In this document: positions 34,804 through 47,176 of the stretch, in pieces
Position numbering within the stretch: position 1 is the first letter of the stretch
How the letters are laid out: every line of letters begins with the position of its first letter
Notes under the pieces: model-generated
Databases searched by the model: none
Told to the model about the DNA's origin: nothing
Seen by the model: the letters and a program-made list of their open reading frames with translations, nothing else
Assembly: GCA_935421135.1 (NCBI GenBank)
Contig: OW285191.1
Location: forward strand, 3,697,219-3,761,218
Length of the DNA: 64,000 nucleotides
Direction: 5' to 3'
Source: Bugulina stolonifera
Taxonomy: Eukaryota; Bryozoa; Gymnolaemata; Cheilostomatida; Bugulidae
Position numbers and translations under genes: made by a program

Positions 34804-36737
34804 TTGCGAACGTAGAAGACAAATCAATATTACAAAAGTGATTTCTTAGCCAATTTCCAAACAAACAGTCTGTTTATACTGTATCTACAAAGATACACTG
34901 TCAAATACCAGTGCTAAAATGATTAATCATATACTGTACATAAACGATCAGCATCCTCTCAAATGACATGAACTCGAATCTTAAATACAAATGAAGACGC
35001 TGCATTTCGTTTTCAACAAGTTATTGACGCCACAGCACAAGTAATGTATGTTAAGCAATGTTGTAAATTCAATAAGAGAAAATAAAGCATATGATAGGAA
35101 TTTTTCCATGTTGTACTATAATTATGTACATTATATCCTTGCTCATGTCCTGCGTGTTTATATATACCTACATGTATGTTGTTGGAGTTGTCAAGGGAGG
35201 AGAGAGGTGTAAGTGCCTGTCCTTGTGGGTAGGTAGTTGTGGCTTGGCCCCTACCCTACCCCTACCCTACCCTACTTGCACTGAAAGTCCATGAATAATG
35301 TCTCAGTGCTCTTTACGTGCCCTTTACTCTTGATAAAACACGGCATTACGAGAACAAAAGGCTGTTTGGCAAAAATCAGGGCGATAGATAGTTAGCACAT
35401 GTGGTGCCGGCATTTGTGTAACGTTTCCGAAAGAACCCTCATATCAGCGACCTGGGCTGACAGTGTGGCTATTAGCATAGGGATATTGCTAGATCTCTTC
35501 TCTTTCCCAACTTACTTTACGCTCAGGTACACACTTTCTGTAATCAGCTTCTTCATCTGCCCAGTGTCGACTGCCAACATCTATTATTGCAAATTCATCT
35601 GGGAAATCTGAGCGTGGGGTTTTAGTTTACTGTAAGCAGTCCTGGATTCACTGCATTTAGTAACACCATCACTTTTTCCAAGTCCCATTGCAGCAGAGTG
35701 AAGGTAGATTCACAGAGAATTTGTAAAGTAGCTTTGGCTTCTCTAGCAGAGTGCGATTTTATTTCAAAGTTCCTGAAGAACTGCCGGCACAGTGGTTTCA
35801 GCACGAAATAATGGTTGTTTTATCATAATTCATTTATGTCTATAACATAGAGAAAGGTGGGGTGAGCACTCAGGTTTGTGGAAATGCTTGTCGACAACAA
35901 TACGAATTAAATGTGTTAATTGGTGTCAGCTTTGATTGTATGTTTTTCATTGTGCTACCTTTGCTGATACCTTGGATACTGTAACTGGATGCTAAGTTGG
36001 TTTACTTCTTTGCAAGTTATAATTCTGTCTTGATTTCATATGAAACAACGTCTGGTCATGCTCCTTTTATGCAGACATGGGCACTCGAGTCATTTTACTC
36101 GACTCAAGTTAACTCGAGCAACAGCTTTTCATTACTTATAATTGACTTGTGCTTTTGTATTGTGTGAAAGCTGGGAATTGACTTTTACTTCTACTCTCCT
36201 ACAAAGCATGATGCTTGACTCTTACTTTACTCTAATCTCTCAGCTATCAATGATAATTCTATTGGTTTGGTGTAATTATGTAATAAGTCTTGTCCGCCAT
36301 AGAGAAGCTGAGAAGCTTATAGATAAACAGACCTACCATTATAACAAGGGCAAATTTGAAGTAGCCTTTGTTCCTCAGAACTACTATAACTGACAGAAAA
36401 TTGGATCTAACACTAAGTATTACCTATTGTGTGTTGTCACACTTGTATACATCAGAAATTTGTGTTATACAAAATTCCCACTGGTATTCTCTTTGACATA
36501 CCGCTGTACTTTTGACTCTACTCTGACCCTAGCATTTTGGCACTAGTTGCTTGACTCTTACTTTACTTTTTAAAATGGCTGTTTATTTACTCTTACTCTA
36601 CTTTTGACTTGCTTCATCCGATGAGTTGACTCTAAATTACTTTTTATCAATTGGGAATATATACTCTTACTTGACTCTTGACTTGAGTATTTGTCTGCTT
36701 GGCACATGTCTGCTTTTATGAGATCGTTTTGTAGCTA
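34804..36737. other. Noncoding DNA
   Basis: No gene was recognised. A CCCTACC run lies near 35250-35275. ORFs of 60-83 codons show no family signature. From about 36080 to 36720, ACTTTTGACTCTACTC-like phrases recur as loose low-complexity sequence. Confidence 0.45.
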
Positions 36738-37258
36738 ATGTAACTTGGACCCTTTTCTAGTCCAATCCTGACCTTTGTCTACCTGTTAACTTTTGACCTC
36801 AATCGGAAACTAATTTTCATATAAAAAGGTGCACAATTTTACATTCTTGCTTCAGATGCTTGTAGACTATTGATCAATAAAGTAATTGAACTAACTATAC
36901 AATCTGTTACTGTTTACTGCTAGCAGTAAGATATCAAACACTCTCTCTGGACTTGGGGCCCTCCAGGTACTGTCCCATTGCTGCTACCATACCCAATGTT
37001 CCAATACCCCAACACAGCCTTAGGTACCGCTTCTGCCACACTCTGCAGGGTAGCAAGAATCGACACAGTCTGGTTATAGGATTCGTACCCACATGCCTGA
37101 CAGGTGTTTCCCTTCTAACTATTGGAGCGTTCCCCAGAGGTCTTCCTCTTTTCTCATCCCTCTCCCCTCGGGTCTGCTTAGTTGGTTTACACTATTTCTC
37201 CTGTTGCCCTGGCCTGTATGTTGTGCGGTCATAGCTCAGCTACCCAGTCGGACACAAA
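36738..37258 (+). mobile_element. LTR-like sequence, family G copy 1 (approximate ends)
   Basis: It contains a CATATAAAAAG promoter-like element (about 36818), CAATAAAG (about 36876) and the phrase CTGTTTACTGCTA. It shares that phrase with 45233-45440, and its end CAGCTACCCAGTCGGACAC resembles CAGCTAACCAGCCGGACCC at 53950. No target duplication could be fixed. Confidence 0.45.
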
Positions 37259-37659
37259 AATACTGTTATAATCTGTAATCAATGAAAATAATTTGGCAGT
37301 TTGTCTCATCCGCTGATGCCATAGCGCTAGTATGATGGTTTAAATAGCTAAAACTTCAATGGTGAATGTTAGCAAAAGCCTTCCTTAGATGTACGTTAAC
37401 CGCAAAGTACATGCTGATTTTGGTTGACTCTCCAAAATTTGAGATGAATTATATACTCGTCTACTAGTAATATAATGCACTCATTTAGTGCGATGTCAAT
37501 GGAAAAGGTGCAGTTACCCCATGTTTGAAATACACTCAATGGTCATAACAGCTGAAGCTGTGCAGCACCATTAGTATTTCTTATAAACATAGTGTACCAA
37601 GAAGAAAACTGATCATGCACATGTATTAGGCGCACCATTTCATATTTAGGCGGTATAGC

Positions 37660-38654
37660 TTCTGGTGTGTCATGGAAGGAACTCAAATCTATCAAATGGG
37701 CAAAATTTAGTTAAAATTGAAAAGATAATTGATTGAAAGATCAACATGCAATACATTTTTTGATCTTCAATGCATTACTTTCCTTTTTAGCTCATTAAAA
37801 TCATGTCTTTTATTTTCTGGGAAGATAACTCAAAACTTGCCACAGCATTAAACTCAGTTGTTTTGCACCAAAGTATTGCTCTTTGAGATTTAAAAATGTC
37901 CCAAATGGATTTTTATGAGGGTGGATACTAACACAGAAGTGTTGATACCAATATACTTTCACAGCAAAAATGGTAGCTCACTGAACTCAATTGTATATGC
38001 GCACAACCTGGAGACCTTAGGGAAACTAGCCAGCTGACTTCCTGTTCTGACATCAATTTTGAAGTAAAGAACAACAAAACAAGAGCCTAGGTCTTGCCAT
38101 CACGATTGTCACTTGCAATGCCATAAAGGTACGCAACATAATTTCAAAATCCATAAGCAAAGATTTCTGAAATTATCCTGCGTCACTTTCCTACTAGTGC
38201 AACTTGCCACATCAAAATTGTGCCCATTTAATTCTTAGGAAGACGATTTCAAACATGACGCAACATTAAAAATGCGCTCTTTAGTATTGAAGTATTGTAC
38301 TTAAAATCCTAATAATTCCAATATACACTGTTACGAGGTTGGATTCTAACATACTAGAGCATTGGAACGATCACACTCTCATAACACAAGTGGTGGCTTT
38401 CTGAACACAAGAGATGTGCATAACTTCCGGAATCTCGCCAGCAGACTCCGCCCACTTCCTGTTCCGACACCAATTTTCAAGTAAAGAATAATGCATAATT
38501 TACTTTTACATATACCTATAGCATTATCACGTCTCTATTGCTGCTTTACATGTCAAAATAATGGGTTTTATCTTTTAGGGGAGACAACTCCAAACATGGT
38601 TTAGCATCAAAAAAGCGTCATTTTTTAGCAAAGTATCGTACATAGCATCACATA
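37660..38654 (-). repeat. Interspersed 0.5-kb-monomer repeat, distal part of the interrupted inverted copy
   Basis: 38084-38654 is the reverse complement of 34235-34803, and 37660-38060 holds a further, more diverged monomer. It ends exactly at ATCACATA, the target site of the hAT-type insertion, and resumes at 43045. Confidence 0.78.
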
Positions 38655-39058
38655 CAGGGCCGTAGCCACCTTTACGGCCAGTCCGGCGGGCCACTTTTTC
38701 AGCATCGAAAGCCCACTGGGCGTTATAGAAGCGGCCATTCTATCAAGCGTAGGCAATGAACTCCGTAATATTGTTATGGATTCTACTGTTCTTGTTCATT
38801 CCATAAACCTTTTCTGGGTTGTCTAGACACTTGCAGATCTAACTTTTATTAACACTTCAACTTCTCTTCCACTTTCTCTCTACTTACTCTACTCCTCCTT
38901 TTCCTACTGTATATAAAAATCCCTTATATATAAGTATCTAAAATAGCTACATGCGGCTAGAGCTACATGTAGCTAACTCCTATTATATAGGTAAAAAAGC
39001 AACAGCTTCCCTAGCCTTACAATACTAGCTTGCAAAAACACTTCTAGAATCTACCACA

Positions 39059-39070
39059 TTCTCCCCTCCT
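39059..39070 (-). other. Polypurine tract of the LTR element
   Basis: The minus strand reads AGGAGGGGAGAA directly before TGTGGTAG, the start of the 3' LTR. It fixes the orientation. Confidence 0.75.
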
Positions 39071-40329
39071 AGATGAGGTGTGGGTATTACCTACACCTAC
39101 ATCGATAAACACAATGGATAACCTGATCATGAAAAGTAGAAGAAAGTTTTAGTATAAATATGTCCATTAGTTTTAAAACTTAGTTTCTACACAATTGTCT
39201 TGTCTGGTCTTTAGCATCCGCGGTAGCAGATACAGAGATGTTCTTTTGCCTCCTCAATATTCTGGACATCACACCTGTGCTCACTCCGATATTAGTAGTA
39301 CACGTCCCACAAATAGAAGGTTAGAGGCTCCTATAGGTTGCATTATACCATTCTACAGTAGACACTGGATACACCATCTGAATATCACACCAGTGCTCTC
39401 TTCAATGCAAGCAGTATCAGTCCAACCAAGTAGAGGTTTAGAGGCTCCTATAGGTTGCATTAAACCATGTTAAGCTACAGTAGACCTTGGATATGCCAGC
39501 TGAACATCAATATATAGTAGGCAACAGACAAGTACTCCGTAGTTAGAAATCTCCGTTTTTATACCATTGTCCTGTTTTATCTTTAGCACCATTAGTAGAT
39601 ACAAGTGATTCTCGTGTCTCCTCTATATGTTTGAACATCACACCTGTGATCACTTTGATGTTAGTAGTATACGTCCCACAAATAGAAGGTTAGAGGCTCC
39701 TATAGGTTGCATTACACCATTCTACAGTAGGCACTGGATACACCATCTGAACACCACACCTGTGCTCACTTCAATGTTAGTAGCATCGATTCCACAAATA
39801 GAAGATTAGAGGCTCCTATAGGTTGCATTATACCATTCTACCGTAGATTCTGGATACACCATCTGAACGACGAGATATAACAGGCACCAACAAACAGTAC
39901 TCATGAAATTAAAATAATTACAAAAACTAAAATAAATACATAACACAATAATTTCTATCTAATTGTCATTAGAGAGAAAGTATCCTCCAGCTTCCTGGCT
40001 CAATACTCCTAGGTGTAGATCCTGATGAGCTATACACAGCTTGATAGGCTATGGCATAAACACCACGCTCACGCTGGACTCTTACAAGATAGTCTACCCT
40101 ATCCATCTAAGCATGACTTTCCATACGAGTTGTAAGTGTTAGAGAGAAAGTATCCTCCAGCTTCCTGGCTCACTACTCCTAGGCGTAGATCTTGATGAGC
40201 TATACACAGCTTGATAGGCTATGGCATAAACACCATGCTCACGCTGGACTCTTACAAGATAGTCTACCCTATCCATCTAAGCATGACTGTCCGTTGTAAG
40301 TGTTGAGCAGTTAGAGTGTTTAGACCGAA

Positions 40330-40347
40330 ATCCCACTGCTGCCACCA
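40330..40347 (-). other. Primer binding site of the LTR element
   Basis: TGGTGGCAGCAGTGGGAT follows one base after the 5' LTR and begins with TGG, the complement of a tRNA CCA end. The tRNA was not identified. Confidence 0.65.
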
Positions 40348-41375
40348 ATGTTATGGATTCTACTGTTCTTGTTCATTCCATAAACCTTTTCTGGGTTGTC
40401 TAGACACTTGCAGATCTAACTTTTATTAACACTTCAACTTCTCTTCCACTTTCTCTCTACTTACTCTACTCCTCCTTTTCCTACTGTATATAAAAATCCC
40501 TTATATATAAGTATCTAAAATAGCTACATGCGGCTAGAGCTACATGTAGCTAACTCCTATTATATAGGTAAAAAAGCAACAGCTTCCCTAGCCTTACAAT
40601 ACTAGCTTGCAAAAACACTTCTAGAATCTACCACAATATTTGTAACAATGAGAGTTGATAATCAATGTAGAACCTTGAGAGAGCTCACTGCTATTAGTTC
40701 AGGCTTTTAATATGTTTTCTACCCGTGTTAGCATTAGTGTTAGAACTTAGTGATTTCTTTTAGAATCTAATGAAATACAGAGAGCACAGTCTACTATAAA
40801 AGTGGGAATTTTGAAATAACATACAATAATTTTGTTATATTAATGGAAATCAAGAAAGATTAAGACAATAACAATGGCTTCACACCAGAAAAAATCTGTT
40901 CTTACAGATTTATTCACTCATACAAACCCATGGAAGGCTTGTATTAATACCTGCTGAAAAATTTATTTATTAGCATGCAACTCTCAATGGCTGTTTTAGC
41001 AGATTGAGATTCAATAGCACAGGTATGATAAAATCAATAATTATAATTTGTATTTTACTTGTAAAAATTTACCAATTTTTATTAAATTAGCTTGAAATTA
41101 GATAGAATATACTAATACTTATAAATTAACTCTTATACAATGGAATAAAAATAATATAGATACTGTACTTAGCTCATGCTACAATAAGCCTACCACACCC
41201 CAAACTATTTATTATTTGCAAGAATATCAATAGAATATGTTGTTGGTCTCTATTATTGGATAGATGTGCTTCTAAAGTTGAGTAAAGTGAGTTAAACATC
41301 TCTACTTTCTTTCAGTGCTTTTTCTCCCACACCTGTTGCATCTTGTGGTGATTAGAGGTGTTACTTTATTTACCG

Positions 41376-41570
41376 TGTTGACTTGTTGGGTGTTGACTTG
41401 TTGAGTGTTGACTTGTTGGGTGTTGACTTGTTGGGCGTTGACTTGTTGGGTGTTGACTTGTTGGGTGTTGACTTGTTGGTGTTGACTTGGTGGTGCTGAT
41501 TTGGTGGTGCTGATTTGGTGGTGCTGACTTGTTGGTGTTGACTTGGTGGTGTTGACTTGATACGGATGGC
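41376..41570. repeat. 12/15-bp minisatellite
   Basis: TTGACTTGTTGGGTG units change into TTGACTTGGTGGTG and TGATTTGGTGGTGC variants. On the minus strand this gives a Ser/Gln/His/Pro/Thr repeat ORF that is not a credible gene. Confidence 0.85.
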
Positions 41571-43044
41571 ATCTACTGTTGGTTCATGAGTTCAGCCTGT
41601 CTATTATAGTACATTCAAATCACTCAGCTGCTTCATGTATCTGGCAAGTTTGCACTGCTGCAACTAGAGTGAGGTTAGACGTTTTTCAAAGCGTGATGAG
41701 TTGCCATATACTCAGGCTGTTATTTGATTTCTCAGTAATTCATCTGTCAAGTCCCCGTATGCAGATTGGCTGTCTGGTTTCTGGTATCACTGTAAAACTG
41801 ACTGAAGGCTTCAAGCTATCTGCAATGACCTGGAAGTTTTCGTCCTAAACTAGGTTTTCCCTTCATGCCATATCGGACTATAATAATATCCAGCTCCAGG
41901 AGCCGTGATGGTTCTTTGATTAGCTCTGCTATTGTGCAGACTTGTTAAAGAATTGTGTTTGGCACTATTATGGATATTATGTTATTTTGTAACCTGGTGT
42001 CAACTTCTACCTTTCTAAAAAAAAACATTTGTGATGGGTTTGCACAGTTTCCTAAATTCTGCTTGTGATACTTGGTCTCTACTGCTCCTCTGTCCATGAC
42101 CATTGTGATTAGCCTTTCTTGTATGTGAAAGCTCTAGCCTTCTGCAATTCCTCTGATCCAACTAAACTCAACAAGATCATTGCTTTGAACTTTCCAATGT
42201 GCTGGTATTTGCTGCAAAACCTTCTTCAATATATAAATATCAGATTCTTCATCACAGGTACTCCATTGCTCTGCAGTGTTTCCATCATATGAGAAGGCAG
42301 CACCAGGTCTTCTAAGACTACTTTCCAAATTATTCTGTGAGCTCAAACCTCTGATAGCATGTATGAATATATTGTTTGTCTTTATTATTAATTCAATGAA
42401 TACACATCTAGTCAGTTTAGTGACAGGAACCAATGTATGCATGTATATAGCAGCTACCTTGATAGAGTTTACAACAAATAAAGCTATGCAAAAGCTGTGA
42501 GCTGGGAACAAACATAAAGAGAGTGTGACTCTCAAAGGTACACAAAAATTAACAGTTGTAATACTATGTTTAAACCATGTTTTTACATTGCTCTAACAAT
42601 AATACAATCTAACCGTTCAAGTCCTTAACTATCATCTAGGTGGTAAGCCATGGTGTCCCAAAAGTGGTTCATGTGTAATAAAACAATGTAGGCCTATATA
42701 GTCGTATAGTTGAAACAGAAAATAACAGTGTGCAATGTATATTGCCCACACAATGTACCCATATGAAGGCTACATGTAAAACATCTAACATGAAACCTGG
42801 TGTCTATTACATAGAGTTATCTTCTTTCAAGAGGGTAACTCTATAATAGTTTCATAATCTCAAATATTTCAGGCTTACTCTGCAGGAAAATGCATGTTTT
42901 AAAGCCTTTCAGATAAAAATTTTCCGGGGGAGGGCCCCCCCCCCCCGGACCCCCCTTCTGCGGGAGGGCGCTAGAGCGCCCCTCCCGCACCCACCCCGCC
43001 ATGAAAGTGGCAGAGCCACTTTCAAATCGGAGGATACAGCCCTG

Positions 43045-43525
43045 ATCACATAAATTCACATATGCATCACTAAGAGATGACTTAATAGCATACTAAAATA
43101 GTGGATTCACCATGCCCCCACAACAAAAATGGCAGCTCTCCGAGTTAAAAAAATTCACATAATTTGACTCATTGTATGAAAAGTGCCGGTAGACTCCGCC
43201 CACTTCCTTTCCCGGCACCGAAAATTGTTATGTAGGCAAAGGACCTTCCGGTCACTGTATGATATCAATACCAAAAGATTTGGTACAATCATTTTAGTGT
43301 TGGAGGACCTGCTACACATAGCAGTAAAAATCGACAAATGGGGGAAAATCCCCTTTTTTGTTAAATCCACCCCTGTAGCGCGCGATGGCCACCAGGTACA
43401 AAAAAGTTGCTCGCAGTTCTGAAATCAGCGGAGTCTCAGCTTTCATTTGATATATAGAACATAAAATAGAATTCAATGAGCAGCAGCATATATAAATTGG
43501 GTATGTGGGTCCCCTACTAGTATAA
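43045..43525 (-). repeat. Interspersed 0.5-kb-monomer repeat, proximal part of the interrupted inverted copy
   Basis: It is the reverse complement of 33790-34215, with a small extra piece near 43340-43385 (GGGGAAAATCCCC and a GCGCGC run) absent from copy A. Together with 37660-38654 it rebuilds one continuous repeat. Confidence 0.78.
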
Positions 43526-43599
43526 GAGGATAACTCTATGCTGTTAGTCTATCTCCTATTTACCTCTCTCATTCACTCTCAACCATAAAGTGTCCCTTT

Positions 43600-43978
43600 C
43601 TCCTTTGGTCTCCAGCTATCTTTCAGCTATCTCCAAGCTATCCATATAATCTTACCTACCCCCTTAGCCTTAGCCCATTTACCTACCCCCTTAGCCTTAG
43701 CCCTCTTACCTACCCCCTTAGCCTTAGCCCTCTTACCTAGCTCCTTAGCCTTAGCCCTCTTACCTACCCCCTTAGCCTTAGCCCTCTTACCTAGCTCCGT
43801 TTCTCATACTCTTTCATGAGCACCAGCACCAGGCCTATGCCTAGGATACAGGATTAATCAGCTACATAACTGTTAACTCTTTATGTAATGCTGGAAGCAT
43901 AGCTTGATCGATCACTCTCAAGCGCTTCCCACACTGTGTTGGTATAAGCACCCATGTGTCTTAGCAGAAAACATTACA
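43600..43978 (+). mobile_element. 3' LTR fragment with a 30-bp tandem repeat
   Basis: Five near-identical units of CTTACCTACCCCCTTAGCCTTAGCC type run at about 43650-43800. The right end AGAAAACATTACA matches the ends of LTR families A and B. The 5' part is missing. Confidence 0.5.
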
Positions 43979-43989
43979 ATACAGCAATT

Positions 43990-44720
43990 CTACAAAATAT
44001 TTACGTCCCAAACTCAAACGTACAACTTTGAAATGATATTCCATCCAGATAAATAGGAGGGCTAATAGGGTTAAAATGATTCTGAGGATCTTTTCATGTC
44101 ACGTGTGCAATTGTTGGTGAATACAGCAATTCGAAATCACATGCATACGCTTTTGTTGCAATAAAATAAAATACATAGTGAGATATAGTGTTATAAACAT
44201 TGCATCAGATTGTATTTAGAAAATCTGGATTGTTGCAGTACTAATTGATACCTGAGTGAATTATGATGGACAATAACAAACAAGTAAAGAAGTGTGCTAG
44301 ATATAATAGCCAAACCTCGTAACACCTCACATAGCAAAGTGGCCATTATACAAGAGGTACCTTGTATGCAGTTGGCTCAGTGTACATGCACATCTACTGC
44401 TGAGCTGGTGGGGTGGAAATATGTAATATTATTTTAAATAGATTTATTCATTATTACGATCAGTACCGAAGCAATAAATGGACACCTACCACACTACATG
44501 TAGGTATTGAAATAATATTTATGTGGAATGTGTTAGTAATGAAGGTACCAACTATGGACACACATTAGCTATCATTATAATTAGAAGTTGTCCTCCCTTA
44601 CTTTGCTTAAATAAGGAAGAACAACTTCTAATATGATCAATAACTTATTATTTATGATTGAACGCGGTACTCACCTAGGTAATACCTTAAGATTGCAGGC
44701 ACAGTGTACTCACTTCATTT
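43990..44720. repeat. Segmental duplication of 9.3-9.7 and 11.4-11.6 kb, with a hairpin
   Basis: About 44145-44520 matches 9285-9740 and 44527-44720 matches 11405-11610. The hairpin at about 44571-44645 (TTAGAAGTTGTCCTCCCTTA against its complement) lies in the shared part. No gene. Confidence 0.6.
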
Positions 44721-45232
44721 GTTCCACTTCAAACATTGGTTGCGTCTTCATAACAATGTTGCATTCAGAGCAGCATTGAATAGCACTCAAGTGTGGGCAA
44801 GAGGACACAACTCTGCTTATACATGTAGCAGCACAAATGCAAAAACCTACATGTAAATAATAAGAAAGGCTGCGTTGAACATAGACGTAAACCACACGTC
44901 ATCACCCCTTTATACCAATTGCATTGTATTTACTACTAAACTTTATTTGTATCGAAATCAATAAAATATGCAGGGTCACAGACGGCTTACATTGTCTTTC
45001 ACACGATAACGGTGCCGATTACTTTGTGATCAATGTGTACAAAGCTCAATAATGAGTTTGCACAATAAACATTGGAGCTTAGACAGATTTCCAATAACAC
45101 ACCAGTCAGACAGTAATTGATAATACTGACAACAATATTATAGTAGGTAATGAATAAGTGCACATGCATCAATGTATAATCCATGCAGTATAATAGTTAG
45201 TGTCTGCAGGCTAGATGAGCTAAAGCACCACA
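44721..45232. other. Noncoding DNA
   Basis: No gene was recognised; AT-rich, with 60-codon ORFs only. Confidence 0.4.
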
Positions 45233-45440
45233 ATACTATGTGACTTCAGTTGTTTATACAAGTGTAGGCTGTTGTTCAATAAAGTTATCTTACTGAACTG
45301 AACGTATGAAGTCTCTTGCTGTTTACTGCTAACAGTTGGGTATCAGGCACTCTCCCTAGTCTTGGGTCTTCCTAGGTACAGTCTCATAACTAGTGCTAGG
45401 ACCCACCTGTCCAACCCTTTCTCATAGCTGTATATATAGC
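45233..45440 (+). mobile_element. LTR-like fragment, family G copy 2
   Basis: It has CAATAAAG, CTGTTTACTGCTA, TATCAGGCACTCTC and CTAGGACCCACCTGTCCAACC. The first phrases match 36738-37258 and the last matches 53660-53690. Confidence 0.4.
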
Positions 45441-46239
45441 AGATTGGGTCTGCTAGAACCCGCAAGCATTTATGTGGAGGAAGTGAAACTTTTACTAATG
45501 CCGTTATAAGTGTACATGTAGTAAGTGTGGTTGTCTTTAATATTTATTTTGGCTATCCAACTTCCACAGATAACACATTTGCTTATAAACCAACACCGTG
45601 AAGTCTGTAATAAATGAGGGTAAGTAAAAACACAGTAATATAATGTGCATGCAGGATTACAATACTAAACTGTAACATAGGTATGAGGAAAGTCTATCCC
45701 TTGCTGTATAATTCTCCAATAGTGAGTGCATGGAAAGCTTTATAAACAATAACACTATTATAATTGTATTTAACCACACAAGTCATATTAATAAAATAAT
45801 TGTAGTACATGTAAAACAAACCTTTAGTTCTCTTTTGCTTGTTTATATGAAATGAGTAGGCACAAAGCAACTTCTAAATAATATTTAAGATCAATATACT
45901 GAAGATCTGTGTTTACTATATTATGTTAACATGTATATTATGTTAACACTAAACCCGTCTTAGCAAATCAATGTGTGTTAAGCTACTGCCCAGGATAATC
46001 AGCTGTCATTACCAGAGCAAAAACACATGAAAGAACAAACAAAATGATGTATATTATATGGTCAGTTGAATTGCAGCATCATCCCCAGCTAACCCATGAA
46101 TTATCACCATGCAACCTTCCTATTTATGCAAAACAAACCCAAATCATATGCAGCTGTCAGAGCAACCCATGTATAGCATTGTTTGTTTCCTTACAAAGAC
46201 TAGTGGTGTGTGAACCATACTGCACTGTTAGTTAAAGAT
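45441..46239. other. Noncoding DNA
   Basis: No gene or repeat was recognised beyond AT-rich sequence. Confidence 0.4.
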
Positions 46240-46560
46240 GACTGGCATCGGCCCCAAGTGATACTTATAATATATGGCAAAAGACTCTATTTAATATAAT
46301 CAGACAAGAGAAGATAATTGCTAACAATATGTGGGAAAAACCAAGTTGTAATTCCAATAGTCTGATTGACAGATAATAATAGTAAGGCACACAATAGTAG
46401 TTGATTCTATATAAGTGGTATAACACGCATGGGTATAATTGTATAAGATAAGACATCATGCATGAATGAATATGGATAACATGGATAATATGGATAACAT
46501 GGATAACATGGATAATATGGATAAGTGTGTAATGCACGATAATGTCAATGTTCGTGTGGT
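46240..46560 (-). mobile_element. 5' fragment of a family B LTR with a 12-bp repeat
   Basis: The reverse complement matches 17520-17830 and 32200-32490 (shared: TTTTTCCCACATATT and CATGCATGATG-like segments). An ATGGATAACATGG-type tandem repeat lies at about 46468-46522. Confidence 0.5.
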
Positions 46561-46889
46561 TAGCCCAGTCAGCATTGAGTTTACATAGGTAGGCTACAGC
46601 TTGAAATAGCCAAGTCGTCTTATTGGGTCAACACTAACACTGTCATTCTATAAATAGCTCTTGCGTACAGTGATAAACAAGAAAGTTACAGGCAATGCCC
46701 GCAATAGTAATGCAATGAGTTGCAAGTCCTATGGCTATCTCTGTAGCGCAGTTTATATTAACCGCTTGAGTGCTTCCAAAATTCTCAATATACATAATAT
46801 GTAGGCTACAAATTGAGGGTGAGGGCTTTCTTGGCAGCAGCTAGGTTTCCAAACACAAGCAACACATCAATCTTGCTGAAATAAAAAAA

Positions 46890-47176
46890 AACTCACCGAC
46901 TTATACTCCTTAGCGTGACCAGCCCCTAGCAGCTCTCACTGCCAGGTGCCAGTGCTGGCCAACTTCCTGTGAGAAAGGCCCAGATGACATGGGCTTTTCT
47001 TGGCAGGGGTAGAGGAGTTGCCTTGAAGTCATACTGGCTTGCATGACCCCAAAGACTTTAATATGGGGCACAGGAGCAATTGTGGCTGGATGCTCTTTTT
47101 AACACCACCCTGACCGGGATTTGTACCTGGAACCTTCAGCATGAAAGCTCAGCATTCTAACCCCTAGCCCCTGCTC
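46890..47176 (-). mobile_element. tRNA-derived SINE
   Basis: On the minus strand the head (47176-47106) has GGCTAGGGGTTAGAATGCTG (A-box-like) and GGTTCCAGGTACAAATCCC (B-box-like). The unrelated body of about 200 bp runs toward 46890. Body limits are approximate. Confidence 0.45.

Larger units (their letters stand above)
38772..40635 (-). mobile_element. Non-autonomous LTR retrotransposon with identical 287-bp LTRs
   Basis: LTRs at 38772-39058 and 40349-40635 appear identical and have TG...CA ends; ATAT flanks both sides. Reading on the minus strand, the primer-binding-like TGGTGGCAGCAGTGGGA (40347 downward) follows the 5' LTR, and the polypurine tract AGGAGGGGAGAA (39070-39059) precedes the 3' LTR. 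The LTR has a TATATATAAGGG element and AATAAAA. The 1.29-kb interior has no gag or pol; it contains five related units (AGGCTCCTATAGGTTGCATT) and a direct duplication of about 170 bp (39971-40138, 40140-40305). Confidence 0.9.
38655..43044. mobile_element. hAT-type element interrupting the older repeat (4.39 kb including a nested LTR element)
   Basis: Inverted ends CAGGGCCGTAGCC and GGATACAGCCCTG are flanked by a perfect 8-bp duplication ATCACATA (38647-38654, 43045-43052), and the host repeat reads continuously once the insertion is removed. Subtracting the nested LTR element leaves about 2.5 kb. No hAT transposase domain was recognised in 40636-43044. The only longer ORF (42134-42535, minus, 133 codons) matches nothing I know. 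A poly(C)/GC-rich stretch lies near the right end. Confidence 0.82.

Noticed and set aside
39195..39809. ORFs with repeated RRLEAPIGCI peptide
   Set aside because: They arise from direct repeats in the interior of a non-autonomous LTR element, which is oriented on the other strand.
41366..41572. Ser/Gln/His/Pro/Thr repeat protein on the minus strand
   Set aside because: Product of a short-period minisatellite.
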